Below, piece by piece: positions 12,906 through 24,812 of a DNA stretch of 64,000 nucleotides. A program made the position numbers and the translations under genes. Each line of letters begins with the position of its first letter. Within the stretch, counting starts at the first letter, position 1. The notes under the pieces were generated by a model. The model was not told the DNA's origin, made no database searches, and worked only from the letters and a program-made list of their open reading frames with translations. The stretch is from Epiperipatus broadwayi (Eukaryota; Onychophora; Udeonychophora; Euonychophora; Peripatidae): contig JAQFVV010000156.1 in assembly GCA_028023455.1 (NCBI GenBank), forward strand, positions 1,633,236 to 1,697,235. The letters run 5' to 3'.

Positions 12906-13884
12906 CTGGATGGTTGATGGAGAGGTCCTAGACCTGTCATGAATAACTGGAACAATTTTATCTAACTAAGTGAATATTAAGATCTCTATTAAAAGCAAAC
13001 TTTGAATGCTAATGAGACACAAAACAATAAGATACAACTTAGCTCTATTTAGGATTTGAATAAAAAGCTGTTTCTTGTTTTTAAATCGGGGGGGGGGGTA
13101 CAAGGTATCAAACGTCTGAATCTCTATGACCATGCTGACCGCTCAATAACTTTATCACTATTATGCAAAATAGGAGCTGATTCCTATATGTTTTTAACAA
13201 CTTGTACAAGAATGAACAATCACTACAATATATATATTATAGGATATCACTGCATGCATGCATGGTGTGAGGGAGTGATCTGACTTTTTGCACTGGAGGA
13301 TGGATATAACTAAGATAAGGAAAAATATTGACCAAAGCCAAAAATTTTTGAAAATGCAATCGTTTTTAAATTATACAATTTTTTTTTGCTTTTTCTTTTG
13401 TTCCTGTATATGTTATTATTTATTTATTTGAATAAACAGTGTTGTATAAAAAAAAATGAATAAATCATTAAAATATACCCAGATACATAATATGTAATTT
13501 TTATAAATTAAATAAACTTAGACTTTAAAAAAATTACAGTTCCTAAGGAATAAAGGTAAACTGCTACAAATTAAATAAAGAGATAATCAAATTGTGCAAC
13601 TTCGGACTTAATTTTCAATTCTTTAGACTTTTTTAATAAAAATGTATATTTATTTAATTTCATAGCAAATTATTTTTTTTTATATATAATCTGTACACTT
13701 ATCAAATAAAAAAAAGGAAAAAAGAAAAACGCAAACTCGATTAAAGGAATTCAATTAGACGATCTTGGAAACGTTGCTTCACAGTCTGATTTTAAAATAA
13801 ACTTCAGACTTGAAAATATTTTTTTAAAAAACTAAACAAAATAAAACTATTAATTTCAGATTATAATAATAATCAAATAGTTAT
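12906..13884. other. Spacer, no gene recognised
   Basis: Contains a G10 run near 13090 followed by an open stretch of about 60 codons (13080-13283, plus strand) whose product I do not recognise and which has no visible splice sites. The rest is AT-rich simple sequence. Confidence 0.4.
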
Positions 13885-14205
13885 ATTAGTCGAGAGTTCA
13901 TAAAAAGTTCGAGCATATATGAACTGACAGAGCTGAGCAGCGATGTATGAACTTGGAACTCCAAAATCTGTCACATAACACTGTACAAACGAGACTGATT
14001 TCAAATTCATTTGCTATATCAATAGATATTGACTAATTTTTATAGATCTATATGTCTGATTATGTCAGTGCTTGATAAACATTTTCAATTAAATGGCACG
14101 TTGCTCAGAATGTCATAAGAATGTTGAACCAAGGAAGTGAGACAGATGAATTATGATCCATAGACTTTAAGCTCCAGAATCTACCATCCCACTACTGCAT
14201 CAAAC
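13885..14205 (-). repeat. Two degenerate tRNA-SINE-like segments
   Basis: On the minus strand, about 14205-14100 and 13990-13885 share the pattern TGG(A)G(C/T)T(C/T)(C/A)AAGT(C/T)CAT-like, followed after 30-45 bases by a B-box-like block (GGTTCAACATT in the first). A third related segment lies at 23290-23190, where GGTAGAGTTGCAG resembles an A box. The copies are very diverged. They look like old tRNA-derived SINE heads, but exact ends cannot be set. Confidence 0.35.
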
Positions 14206-15346
14206 CATTCATTTTCATTTTTTTATTGAAAAAAAATAGTGAAATAAAATAATAACTGCTGGGGACTTCAAGAGTAACTCATTATGTGCTCAGCTAAAAA
14301 GAGTGATTTATTTTTAATTGAGATTAATTACACATTTCTTGAACAAAATTTATTATCCTGAATTTATTTATAAATCAATTTTATATCAGACATTTGGAAT
14401 CAAGATTATTAAGCACATTATTAAAAGATAAACATGTGGCTGCACAAATACAAACTACCATTAACATAGTTAATACTATGAAATAACAGATAGCACGAGA
14501 AACTCATTAAGAGCATACTTAGTATGGAAGTAAAGGACAGAAAAGAGTAAAGTAAACAAAAGGGGGGCAGGAATGAATCAAAGAACACAGTGAGAAAATG
14601 TTTGTATTGCAAACATTATCTAGTCTTTGATGAAATATCTTATAATGCAGCAGATAAGTTCAGAGTGATAATGATTATTAGATACTTCTAGTTAATTCTC
14701 ATATTTGAAATTCCAATAAATTACACAAATAGGGTAAATGTATACCTTCAGTTAATATTGCATCTCAGAAATAGAATGCAGCCCAATTACAAGCAAAGAC
14801 TATTTCAAAAGAACCAAGAAGATAAAATAAGAAAATTCTAAAATCAACATAAATGTAAAAAAAAAAAAATCTAAAACGAATGCCAAGATTAGAAAATCAA
14901 AGTGTGATGATGCTACAAATGTTAACATACTTTCAAGTTTTATAAATATCATGTAGAAATTTATTTTAAATATGGGAGAGTATAAACAGTCTATATAAAA
15001 GAATAAAAAATAATAATTCCATAATTTATGGAATTTAAAGCTATTATATTATCTGCCTGCTAGATAACTATGTCAGAGATTGACATAAATTCAAATTAAA
15101 AGGTAATCAAAAATTGGTAACCCATAGACCTTTTTGAACAAATGAACTATCTGAAAAAATATTATGAAAATGAATTATGAATTGGAATTAAATATGTTCA
15201 TCACAAAAATTCTGAGATACAGAAAATTCCTAAAATTATACAAAATTAAATGTTTAAAAAAATAACATTATTATAGAATAATAGTTTTTTAAAAAACAGA
15301 AATGAATTAAAAAACCAAGCAATCATAAATTAAAATGAACAAAACT
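14206..15346. other. AT-rich spacer, no feature seen
   Basis: No exon-like or transposon-like sequence found; only homopolymer runs and short repeats. Confidence 0.5.
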
Positions 15347-15910
15347 CTCCATACAGTAGTGCCATTGAGTGGCACTACTGTATGGAGAATTTTGCCTATT
15401 TTAATAACAGTTATGGCATAAGAAATGGTGATCATGTGATGTTTAATGGTTTAATACCAATCCTGCCTAATAGGATAGTGCTGCTATGGTTATTAAAGAA
15501 TCAAAGATACCAAAATGTATGGGTACTGAATTGAGTTCAGACCTATATGATTATATAAGCTAATGAGCTTGCATTGAAAATATTATTGTGTTTTCAATTT
15601 TAGACTCATAGTTTTGTGGTTAAGTAGAGATAAAAGTTGGCTGCTGGAGGGTTGCATTAGATCCCAAGATCTAGGTGCAGTGCTCTCAGATTCAAAGCTC
15701 CTCACTGATGAAAGCCACAAGTTAGAAACTAGTCTGGGGATATTGGATGAGTAGGCACTAGATTATGGATTTTATGACCAAGCCTTCTGGAATCCATTGA
15801 TTACTCTGGCTTGCACTGAGTGGTACTACTGTATGGAGCTTTGCCTGTTTTAATAAGTTATAAGCAAGCATAGGAAATGGTGATCATGTGATGTTTAGTG
15901 GTTCAATCAT
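15347..15910 (+). mobile_element. Small hammerhead-bearing element, copy 1
   Basis: The element starts with a perfect hairpin (18-bp arms 15347-15364 and 15370-15387, loop TTGAG) and contains a direct repeat: 15370-15446 recurs at about 15816-15905 (CTGTATGGAG, TTTTGCCT, AAATGGTGATCATGTGATGTTTA). Between the repeats, at 15699-15740, lies a hammerhead-like core. A second, shorter copy lies at 40580-40844. No protein is encoded. Direct repeats flanking a unit with a hammerhead resemble Penelope-type or retrozyme-type terminal repeats; that link is inference. Confidence 0.6.
15699..15740 (+). ncRNA. Hammerhead-ribozyme-like motif, decayed
   Basis: CTGATGA at 15705-15711 and GAAA at 15725-15728 match the invariant core. 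Upstream TCCTCA (15699-15704) pairs with downstream TGGGGA (15735-15740) as a 6-bp stem I with one G-U. AC/GT (15728-15729, 15732-15733) can make a two-pair stem III before the expected cleavage base C15734. Stem II (AAGCCACAAGTTA) does not pair well, so this copy is probably inactive. Confidence 0.5.
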
Positions 15911-17114
15911 AAATTACTATGAAATTTATTGTTTTTAAGCCATAAATAAAAGTTGAGATTCAGTGTATTGTAATTTATAGAGAATCCATTATTAAAAGGT
16001 GAAAATATTTGTTGAATGAGTTTCTAAAAGCATTTTCTTTTCAAAAGTTTATTTCTGCTAAGCACTTGAGAATTTGTGCAATAAGAAAGATACCACAAAC
16101 TCTACACGTCATCCCATGAAGAGATTTTTTTCAATTCCTTGCTATCTCTTGGTATTATACAATATCTTTAATTCCTGGTTATCAATGTTTTTTACTATTA
16201 TTACTATTATTAATATTTTATTGAATACAAGTATAATTTATATACTTGGAGTTTTATATGTAATTATACAAGGGTTTTGACCACAAACTTTCAAACTCTC
16301 TTATATTATTATAACTGAATCCAGCCTAGTTTTGGTGAAATATTGCTAACTTGATATATGAAACATATACCAAAATTGTCAAAAAAGATAATATTGTCAG
16401 TGAAACTTTAAATCATTCACAAATAGTATAGCTAATAATAAATATGAAATACATAGTAGAAATTGTATTAAATTATTAATATTTTTAATACTGCTCAAAA
16501 TCTCATAAGACAAATCTGTTAATATTATGTTTTCAAGCAGCATAAAACTTACAACTTTGAACATAATAATGTATTTATAATTGACAGAATATGAAGAATT
16601 TTGTAAAGATGTTACCTATACAACAATAAGTTGTGAATCTCATACTAAGACGTATTGTCACTTATACAAATCTATAATTAACAATATAAAAAAATATGAT
16701 GAATCAAGTGCAGTTTCCTACTTGGGTCATTTACTATAAGTGTGAGTAATCAGTGATTACCAGCTACTACATCATATTTAAGTTCCAATTACCAGACTGG
16801 TTTGTAGCTGTTACCTTCATGAATAAAGCACTGAATTTAAATGTTGGAAGCAAAGCAGTTAAGTATTCGGAAACAACATCTAACTCGATTTTACTCCAAG
16901 CAAAAACTAAAAACCTGAAATTCAAATTAGTCTAAGATTTTGAACCCAAGCAAATATGCATGAAATATAGATCTGAGTCCACTTCAATATATAATGTGGG
17001 CATCTTATACTATGGATAGAAAGGTTAATAAAACAACAAATTACTGCTCAGTTTATCACATACTGCATAAGCAGGAGAATTATCTGATTTATTATTATTA
17101 TGAATATAAAGAGT
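15911..17114. other. AT-rich spacer, no feature seen
   Basis: Short open frames at 16074-16280 and 16753-16935 are composed of hydrophobic or AT-driven codons and match nothing I recognise. No other structure is visible. Confidence 0.45.
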
Positions 17115-17440
17115 AAAACATATGAATTCAGAAAGCATATCTTCAAAATATAGAAATTAAAAAATTATAAATGCAGATCAAATATATCTGCCAGGTACAG
17201 AACCAAAAACTTATAATACAGATTAACAATGTCAGATACATAATTAAAACTTATGAATCCAGATTGAATGCACTTTCTAGATATGGAAGCAAAATTTTAT
17301 TAATGCAGACCAAATGCATTTGCCATATATAAAAACAAAACTTCATGAATCTAGATATTTGTGAGAGCCCGATAAAATCAGATATGGAATCAAAATGTGA
17401 TGAATATAGATAGTATATATTTGTATCAGAAGCTGATGTA
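17115..17440 (+). repeat. Degenerate minisatellite, about 45-bp unit
   Basis: About seven diverged units follow each other, each with a core like AAAACTTATGAATCCAGAT followed by a variable half ending near ATATGGAA. Unit starts fall near 17116, 17162, 17206, 17246, 17291, 17337 and 17392. Unit lengths vary between about 40 and 55 bases. Strong divergence indicates age. Confidence 0.55.
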
Positions 17441-17528
17441 AATATATTACTGATTCTGAAATAATCTTTATACTGTGAAAATAGACATTCCTAATAAGAA
17501 AATGTTATGGAGATGGTCTTCCAGACAG

Positions 17529-17672
17529 TATACAAAGGATTGGATGATCATAATATACCAGAACTAGATTAGCTATGAAATAAAACCCAAAACAAATCCA
17601 TATACAAAGGATTGGATGATCATAATATACCAGAACAAGATTAGTTATGAAATAAAACCCAAAACAAATCCA
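17529..17672 (+). repeat. 72-bp tandem duplication
   Basis: 17529-17600 and 17601-17672 are near-identical adjacent copies starting TATACAAAGGATTGGATGAT. I see two differences, in AGAACTAGATTAGCTATG versus AGAACAAGATTAGTTATG. This is a recent duplication next to an older minisatellite. Confidence 0.9.
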
Positions 17673-19984
17673 GAAACAAAATTCAAAATACTTAAGTGTT
17701 AGAAGAAAAAAGCCTTTGAAGCTAATAATATAGATCTATTCTTAAGATAAAACACATTCTATGATCTATGTTAATTTATAGCAAAGACAGATTCTAAAAT
17801 AAAGTTATTTCAAATATAAAAAGTAATTGAGAATAAAAAGTAGAAACAATGAAAGCTACAGAAATAATTGATACTTTTTCCTTCTCAAAAGAAGAGATAA
17901 CAAGACATGGTCTCATTACCAATGATATCCTTTAAGCAATATTAATTAATTTAAATTTTCTTAAATTAATAATGTAGACAAATGATGGTATGACATATGG
18001 CAAACTTCCATACAAATTAAAATATTTGTACAATTTTGTATTTTCTTTTATTACAAATGAAAAATAATGGAGTTAATTTATTTCTTTTTCCTACTTTTAA
18101 AAATAGAATAGTTGATTTTGTAAGAATTAAAACTCTCAAGATTAATTGAAAAATTCATATCTGATTTAACAATTTATTCCTATCTTTCTTTCTATGTTTG
18201 TTTTTTCTTTATGATTCTGAATTTAAAATGAGTATATCTGTTTATTACTGACTTCTAATAAAGAATATATAAGCCTCTAGAAAAACGGACCCATTTTTTT
18301 GCTAATAGTACTGCTAGTGGAAAACTGATATTATTAGTCAGAACATAAAACTATTCCAGAGGTATCCATCAAGATTGCTGGACGAAGTGTGTCTAGATTG
18401 TAACATCTGAATAGAAAGTATTAATCATTTCTATAACTTCTAATTATGATCAGATAGACTCTGTTGGACAAATATTATTATTGTTGGTAAATATTTTTCC
18501 ATTCTCTTAACATAATTTATTTTAAGATCTTAAATGTAAAAATAGATTATAAATAAATAATTATAATTACTTTACCATTGAAATGTAATAACTTAAAGGC
18601 AATACTAATACCATATATTTGGATAAAACTTTGAAAATATTAATTACAACCCTACGGCAATTGTCAAAGGCAAAATTATATTCAAAAGAACAAACTGAAG
18701 TACAAAATCATAACATTTTAATGTTCATAATCCAAAATGCAACTAAAGCTATTACATTTTTTTTGTTCCTAATGAGTCTACATTACTAATAAAGCAGACT
18801 TCTTTAATTTTATCTTTATGATCACTACAAACCATCTAGACTTCTTTAGGATTAAAAACATGACCAACAAAAACCAGTTGAGAGCATTTTGGAATATGCT
18901 CACTGAAGTATATAATTTTGCATTTCCATTTGTTGTTGTTTTAAATGTAATCGCTATTTTAGAAAAGGATGGCCAGCATTGAAAATGCATTGTATTAATT
19001 ACCTTTAATTTATTAATCATAAAATAACGAAACACGTTGTTAAGATTCAGTATTTTTTTTAAAAAAAAAAAATCTTTAAAACCTCAAATTGAAAGAGAAT
19101 ATATTTTATAATGTTATAAATAAATTACATTACACTATAAAAAAAAAAACTCAATTCCTGCCAAAAAGTCATTAAAATGACACTCTCTTGAACTAAACAT
19201 TAAATGATGAACAACATTAATTATCAGTTAGACTTAAAAAGAATTAAACTAATTGAAATCAGACTATTCTAAGCTATTTTTAATTTTTAAATGACAAACT
19301 AATATAATATACGGCATTATCTAAAATTAAAAACATATAAAAAATATATACTTTTTTAAAATTGATAAATAATTTACAAAATTGACATGTAGGTAATCAT
19401 TTAAAAATACATATAAATAAGGATATATAAATAAGGATATATGCGTATCATCACCATCATTATGAGAATTTATTCATAACTAATACGTCATCCTAATTCG
19501 AGAAAAAGAAAACAAGTAATCGCGGATGACTATACAAACCAATCAAATTATCTCAAATACATTCATTAACGGATGCATTACAAACATATATACATATATC
19601 ACACACTCTCAAATCCATTCCTTCTCAGCCCCATCCTCTTATTAAATGCAACAAAACTATATATTTTTAGATGGTCTATTAGATAATCTTGACAATGTAA
19701 CTGGGTCATATTTTTTGCAAGAGTTTGATTATTTTTTAAAGACGTCATATGGCTAACTTAATGATAATGTGCCCAACAATTGGCTGATAAATCTATTCAT
19801 TGATCTTGTGATCTTACCATCATAATAAAATTATTATGAAGTATCCATAAATAAAATTTGTCCAATGTATTTATTAAACCTTATTTTCTCACAATAAACC
19901 TGATAAAATAACAACACTATATAACTCCTTTGTGGAAATAATAGAAACCTTAATAATGACATAATAGAAATCACAATCTCTAGA
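17673..19984. other. AT-rich spacer, no gene recognised
   Basis: No supported gene. There is a short tandem at 19415-19445 (ATAAATAAGGATAT twice). The open frame at 18778-19035 (minus) has no recognisable domain. Confidence 0.45.
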
Positions 19985-22865
19985 ATGTCATTAATTCTAA
20001 TTTATGTCTACATGCAGAAAGACTCCAGATTGATCGACTTCACAATAGGCAGAATCAACTTTATCCTTGCAACAGCAGAGTCACCTCTCATCTTTTCAGG
20101 GACTTTAACATGGCCTATCAACAATTCAATCAAAGATATTTGCATAAACTCAACAGAGTGCTGTTGTGTGGGGAGGAATGCTTTATCATCAATGCATAAT
20201 TGATCTACACACGGCAGCAGAAAACCCTAATTGATTTACTTTTTTATAGTCCAGAACTCTACCATGAACTGCATGCCTTGTTGCAAATTGTTCCATTCAC
20301 AGATCACCTGGCCATATTGATTTCCCTTCAACTGGATCCTATATATCATTAACTCCCTCATGCCAAATCAAAACAATGAGAATGCTTAACAAGGCCAGCA
20401 TGCCCGAATGGATCATCTCAGAGGCATATATCCTCTTCCACAATATCTAGCTCCTCTCATTGTCACCTCTTGAGGCTTGGTCAGACTTTGTAGGGGTCCT
20501 AACCTCCCTTATAAATAATTTCACCTTTAAAACCGAGGACCCAAATAGGCTGCTCAGGGAGCTGGATCTCATTGGTGAGAGAGTCAGTAAATTATCATCA
20601 ATTGATGGTAGTGTCAGTGAGATCCTGTTGTTAGAAAGCAGTACAGAGAGAAACAGAGGGTGCTCGCACAATACATACTGACAAAGAAGGCCAAGATATA
20701 TTTAGCAACACAATAAAATTGGATGCAGAGCTATCTGAGATGGGCCATTGGTGCAACAAAGAGGCCTACCCCTTCATTAATCAACATAGACAACCATGAT
20801 TACTCTGGGGGTGTAATGCTAGATAAGATTCATGAGTGCTTCAAGAGAAAACATCAAAGCCAAAAGTTTGACATCAGTAACATCTTGGATGACAAACAAG
20901 AAGTTGGTACACAATATAACATAGGAACAAATTGTCCAGATGCTCCGATCCTATCTTGAACATGTCCATCCTGGCCTACATGGCATTCCCCGATTTGTAT
21001 TGCTCCATCTTAGCCATTTCACAGCTCCAATAGTATGTATTGTTGATATACTGGTCAGACACTTTCACAGTGTTCCCGACCTGTATCCAATTGGTCTCAT
21101 ACCATTCAGGAAAAAACCACAAATCCATCCACCTTAACTAACATTAGGCCCATATACATGTTCCCACTGATCATCAAGACAATTGAATCATTAGTTAAGG
21201 ATATGATCCAGAGGCAGTTACAAGGATCTCTGTACACCAGTTCGCTCGCAAGAGCTCATCCGCCATTGAAGCAGTGTGACACTTCATGCTGCTGATGGAG
21301 CATGTAAGATCACATAGAAAATCAGGGCCTGTTGTGGTTAAGGTAGATTTTATGCCTGCCTTTGACTCCATGGTGCCAGTAAAATACTATCCTTGCTAAG
21401 GCACTATGGAGTACCAATTGTCTATATTAGAATCATTGCTAACTTGTTGCTCAATAGGTTGTTCACATATCTCTAGATGGTTCCCTGGTTTCAGACTGTA
21501 CCTGCCAATTCCTCAGGGGTCCCTGCTAAGCACCCTATGTTTTATTACCCACTTGAAACCCCTACTAAAAGAAGCAGAAAAAAAACTGCCAGGAGTCTAT
21601 GTGCCAGCACTAAGGAAGAAGCTCCACCACATTTCATACATGGATGACATTACCATCTTCCTCCCTTCTGAGAAATACCTCCCATGGCTATACCAATTGC
21701 TGGACAGATATGCTGGCAGATTCAATCTGACCATCAACTCAGACAAATCTGGGGTCTGGAGAATCAGTAGGGTGTTATAGTTGCTATCCAGATATACGGG
21801 AAAACTGCAGAAATTTCTTGGGTTCCCGGTGGCTCTCTCCAAAACATCAATGATGAGGGACATCCAGCAGGATCTTTTGGACAAGACCAAGAAGGTAACA
21901 CACTCTCTTTCAATGATCTCCCTGTGACTCCCAGGCAAGGTGGCACTGTTAAACATGATGGTATTTCCATGAATAAATTACTACTTGCCAATCTTCAAGC
22001 TGACCAAGGGATTTCAGTATGCTATAAATTCAGCCTGCACCAAGATTACGTGGAAAAGAAAAACTGTATCCATCAGTCTGGCCAAGATATAGAGACTGCG
22101 CAGCCTGAATGGACTTCGTCTCCATGCCATTAAGGTGTTTTTTCTCCAAAAAGTCACTTTCAATTCTCAGAGAAATGTACAGTAAAAGAAAACAGGATCA
22201 AAGTGAAGGCTCTGTAGAGCTTACAGATACATTGCCACCCACTCCCAGTTAATGGGTTAAAGAGCTAGAAGATCAATTAAGGACTCTAAATTTCAGTTAC
22301 TGAGCAAATAAAGAAGACAAAGCAATCCATATTGTGAGGTATATAAGCTCCTTTTCCCTACTCAAGACTGTATAACCATCCAATTAAAACTGTCAGTGAA
22401 AATGCTCAGGAAATCAAGATACTGGGGGATAGGACCAAAACTAGTTGGTTTTATAATTAAGTTTAATTTGTCCTCTTTGCCCCCCAGTTACTTTTTGGTG
22501 ATGCAGAGGATTTCATCAAATAAGCATCATATGTAAACTTTGTAATACACATGAAGACTCTGGCCCACATTCTCCTTGCTTGCTCATACTTGGAATACTA
22601 GAAACAAAATCATCACTAAGGTTTCCCCTGGCTGCGGGAATGTCCTGTCGATTGACAGAGCAATGAAAAAAGGAAAGTAATAACTATCAGGCTAGCAGCA
22701 TGCTTACTACATGCTTTATGGATTACCAGGTGCCAACATATCTTCAGTCAAAGACATAGTGATCCTTGGAACACTTATAAAAAAACACTAGTAAACATGA
22801 AGAATAGAAATCACCTCCTTGTGCCAGAGCATGTCGTTGTGGTGAGCACAGATTACCATATCTGA
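19985..22865 (+). pseudogene. Decayed APE-type LINE ORF2 (copy C)
   Basis: Third copy of the LINE family also seen at 790-4020 and 8634-5420. It starts inside the endonuclease (LIDLLFYSPELY near 20230, then VPFTDHLAILISL near 20290 with the conserved Asp-His). It continues with HPGLHGIPRFVLLHLSHF near 20965, DLYPIGLIPFRKKP near 21080, a PQGSLLSTLCF block near 21510, the RT active site YMDDITIFLPS near 21640 and SDKSGVWRIS. Near 22530 a C-terminal knuckle reads CKLC with downstream His and Cys, then a tail with LLHALWITRCQHI near 22700. The longest intact frame (21406-21780) covers the RT palm. Stops and frameshifts elsewhere show it is inactive, and the 5' end is truncated. Confidence 0.8.
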
Positions 22866-24768
22866 TGATGAAACAACATCTCAGACTACTGCACTAAATA
22901 ATATGATAACAACGCCACATAGATTGGTTGCAAAGCTTTGAATTTCTATATAAAACTATTGTAATCAGCAAAATGTAGCTACCTGACACTGTAAATATTT
23001 TTCTTAATAAAAAATAAATAAATAATAGAAATAAATTGGTATGATGAAAAAGTTTATTCCTTAACTTAATTAAATGTATAGACAATATGTAAGAGCATGT
23101 ACTGAGCATCAATACCCAAATTAATCTGTCTACTCAAAAAAATTATCAATATATTTAAATTTTTTTAAAAATCGAATGATTTTATTACTCAAGAGTTCTT
23201 AAGAAGTTCAAATACCAAAAGAAGCACAGCTAGTCTGTGATTCATGGACTTTGAGCTTGAAAGACTGCAACTCTACCACAATTTGACTGATAAACATTTT
23301 TAAACTGATAATCATCCATATCAAAAGTTACTGATGATTTTTTCTTTCATCACTGTTTTGACAAAGTATACAAGTATAAATACTAAAGTGTTTTATAAAT
23401 TATATTTAAAATATTAAAAACATTTTGTAGATTAATATTTGAGAAACCAATAAAATAATTTGTTTTTCTTTTAATATGTTCAAATTAAAAATCAGTCATC
23501 AAACTAATAACACATCCTGATGCCTGTTTGAAAAACCACTATGCTTTAAGTTTGTTTTCATTTCAAATTTGTTTTTCTATTATCAACTACTCTTATAGTA
23601 TAATGTAATAACAACTACAATATGAATAATTCCAATGTATAATCAGTTAATTTCAAACTCTTGCTACAAATCGTATCAATTAAATGAGTCAAATGCCACC
23701 ATTATTTGATTATGACTTTTTTTTTTTTCATTTTTCCGGCAAAAAAATCCTGTTTATAGCACAGTGTAATTCTCTAAAATCACAGCAAAAACATTTATCT
23801 ATGACTGGGATCAACCTATTTCAATAAAACTTTTGTTTTAGTTTATAACAAAGATTATTTCATTCTTTTCTATCCATTTTATTTTTATAAATTAAATTTA
23901 ATAGAAGCATTCTAATTATAAGATTGCACAACAACATGAGTTCATATAAAATAAGATCTTGCATCCATTTCATTTTGGTACCAGCCCTTGTCATGGATAC
24001 AAATATTTGCAAATAGTAGCGAACTGTATACAATGCATCAGTTAAAACATTCATATATATATGCACTATATTATAATCACATACATATATACAGAAGCAA
24101 TGCATGCCGCTAGTTGAAATCTATATAATATAGTTATGATGTGTTTCAAATATATTATACACTATGTTATATTTTAGCTACATTGTACACGTCAATAAAT
24201 TGAATGCTTAGATACGATCCTAGCTAAAGTATAGGTGAGTCCACTCTGCACATTTTATTTATTGACAGATTTGTATTAATTTATGTATAATTCCACTTTA
24301 ATTTCACTTACATTTGAGTTATAGAATGATATCATTCTATCTTTTCATTGATATTTGACGCTACACCGAGGGAGGGAGTTACTTCCGCTTTGCAATTATA
24401 GATATTTATAAGTTATGATTATTTATTTATTATTACTATTAATATTTACATATATAAATAATCTATAAATTTTAAAAAAATAAAACAATGAGCTCATTAA
24501 ATTTACATTAAATCAGACAACATAAAATTATATTATTTCATTACATACTCGCAATTTTTTTTATTTCTAAATACAATTTTTTTATTTTTATATACTAATT
24601 TGCAGCAAATAAAAAAAAAAGAGTTGATAAATTATCAATAAAATAATATATTATAGTGCTGGAAATAGAATTTTAAAAAGATGGTCAGCCAACAATACAT
24701 AGATGATATAGTAGCCTGTAATGGGTCATTTAAAATTGTTTTAAAATTACTACTACTAATAATACTTA
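22866..24768. other. Spacer with one SINE-like segment
   Basis: AT-rich DNA. A tRNA-SINE-like segment lies on the minus strand at about 23190-23290, related to those at 13885-14205. No exon is recognisable. Confidence 0.4.
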
Positions 24769-24812
24769 TATAAGGCTAAAACCTCAAGGCGTACTAAGGT
24801 TTTAGCCTTATA
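24769..24812. repeat. Perfect 16-bp hairpin
   Basis: TATAAGGCTAAAACCT (24769-24784) and its exact reverse complement (24797-24812) flank a 12-base loop. The transcript would form a strong stem on either strand. It is not followed by a T run suggestive of a terminator, and it sits in otherwise featureless DNA. It may be the remnant of a small inverted-repeat element. Confidence 0.7.

Noticed and set aside
17115-17440. CRISPR-like array
   Set aside because: Units are contiguous and diverged without constant repeats or unique spacers, and the DNA is animal.
21597-21956. 119-codon minus-strand frame
   Set aside because: It overlaps the RT palm of LINE copy C on the other strand and has no domain of its own.
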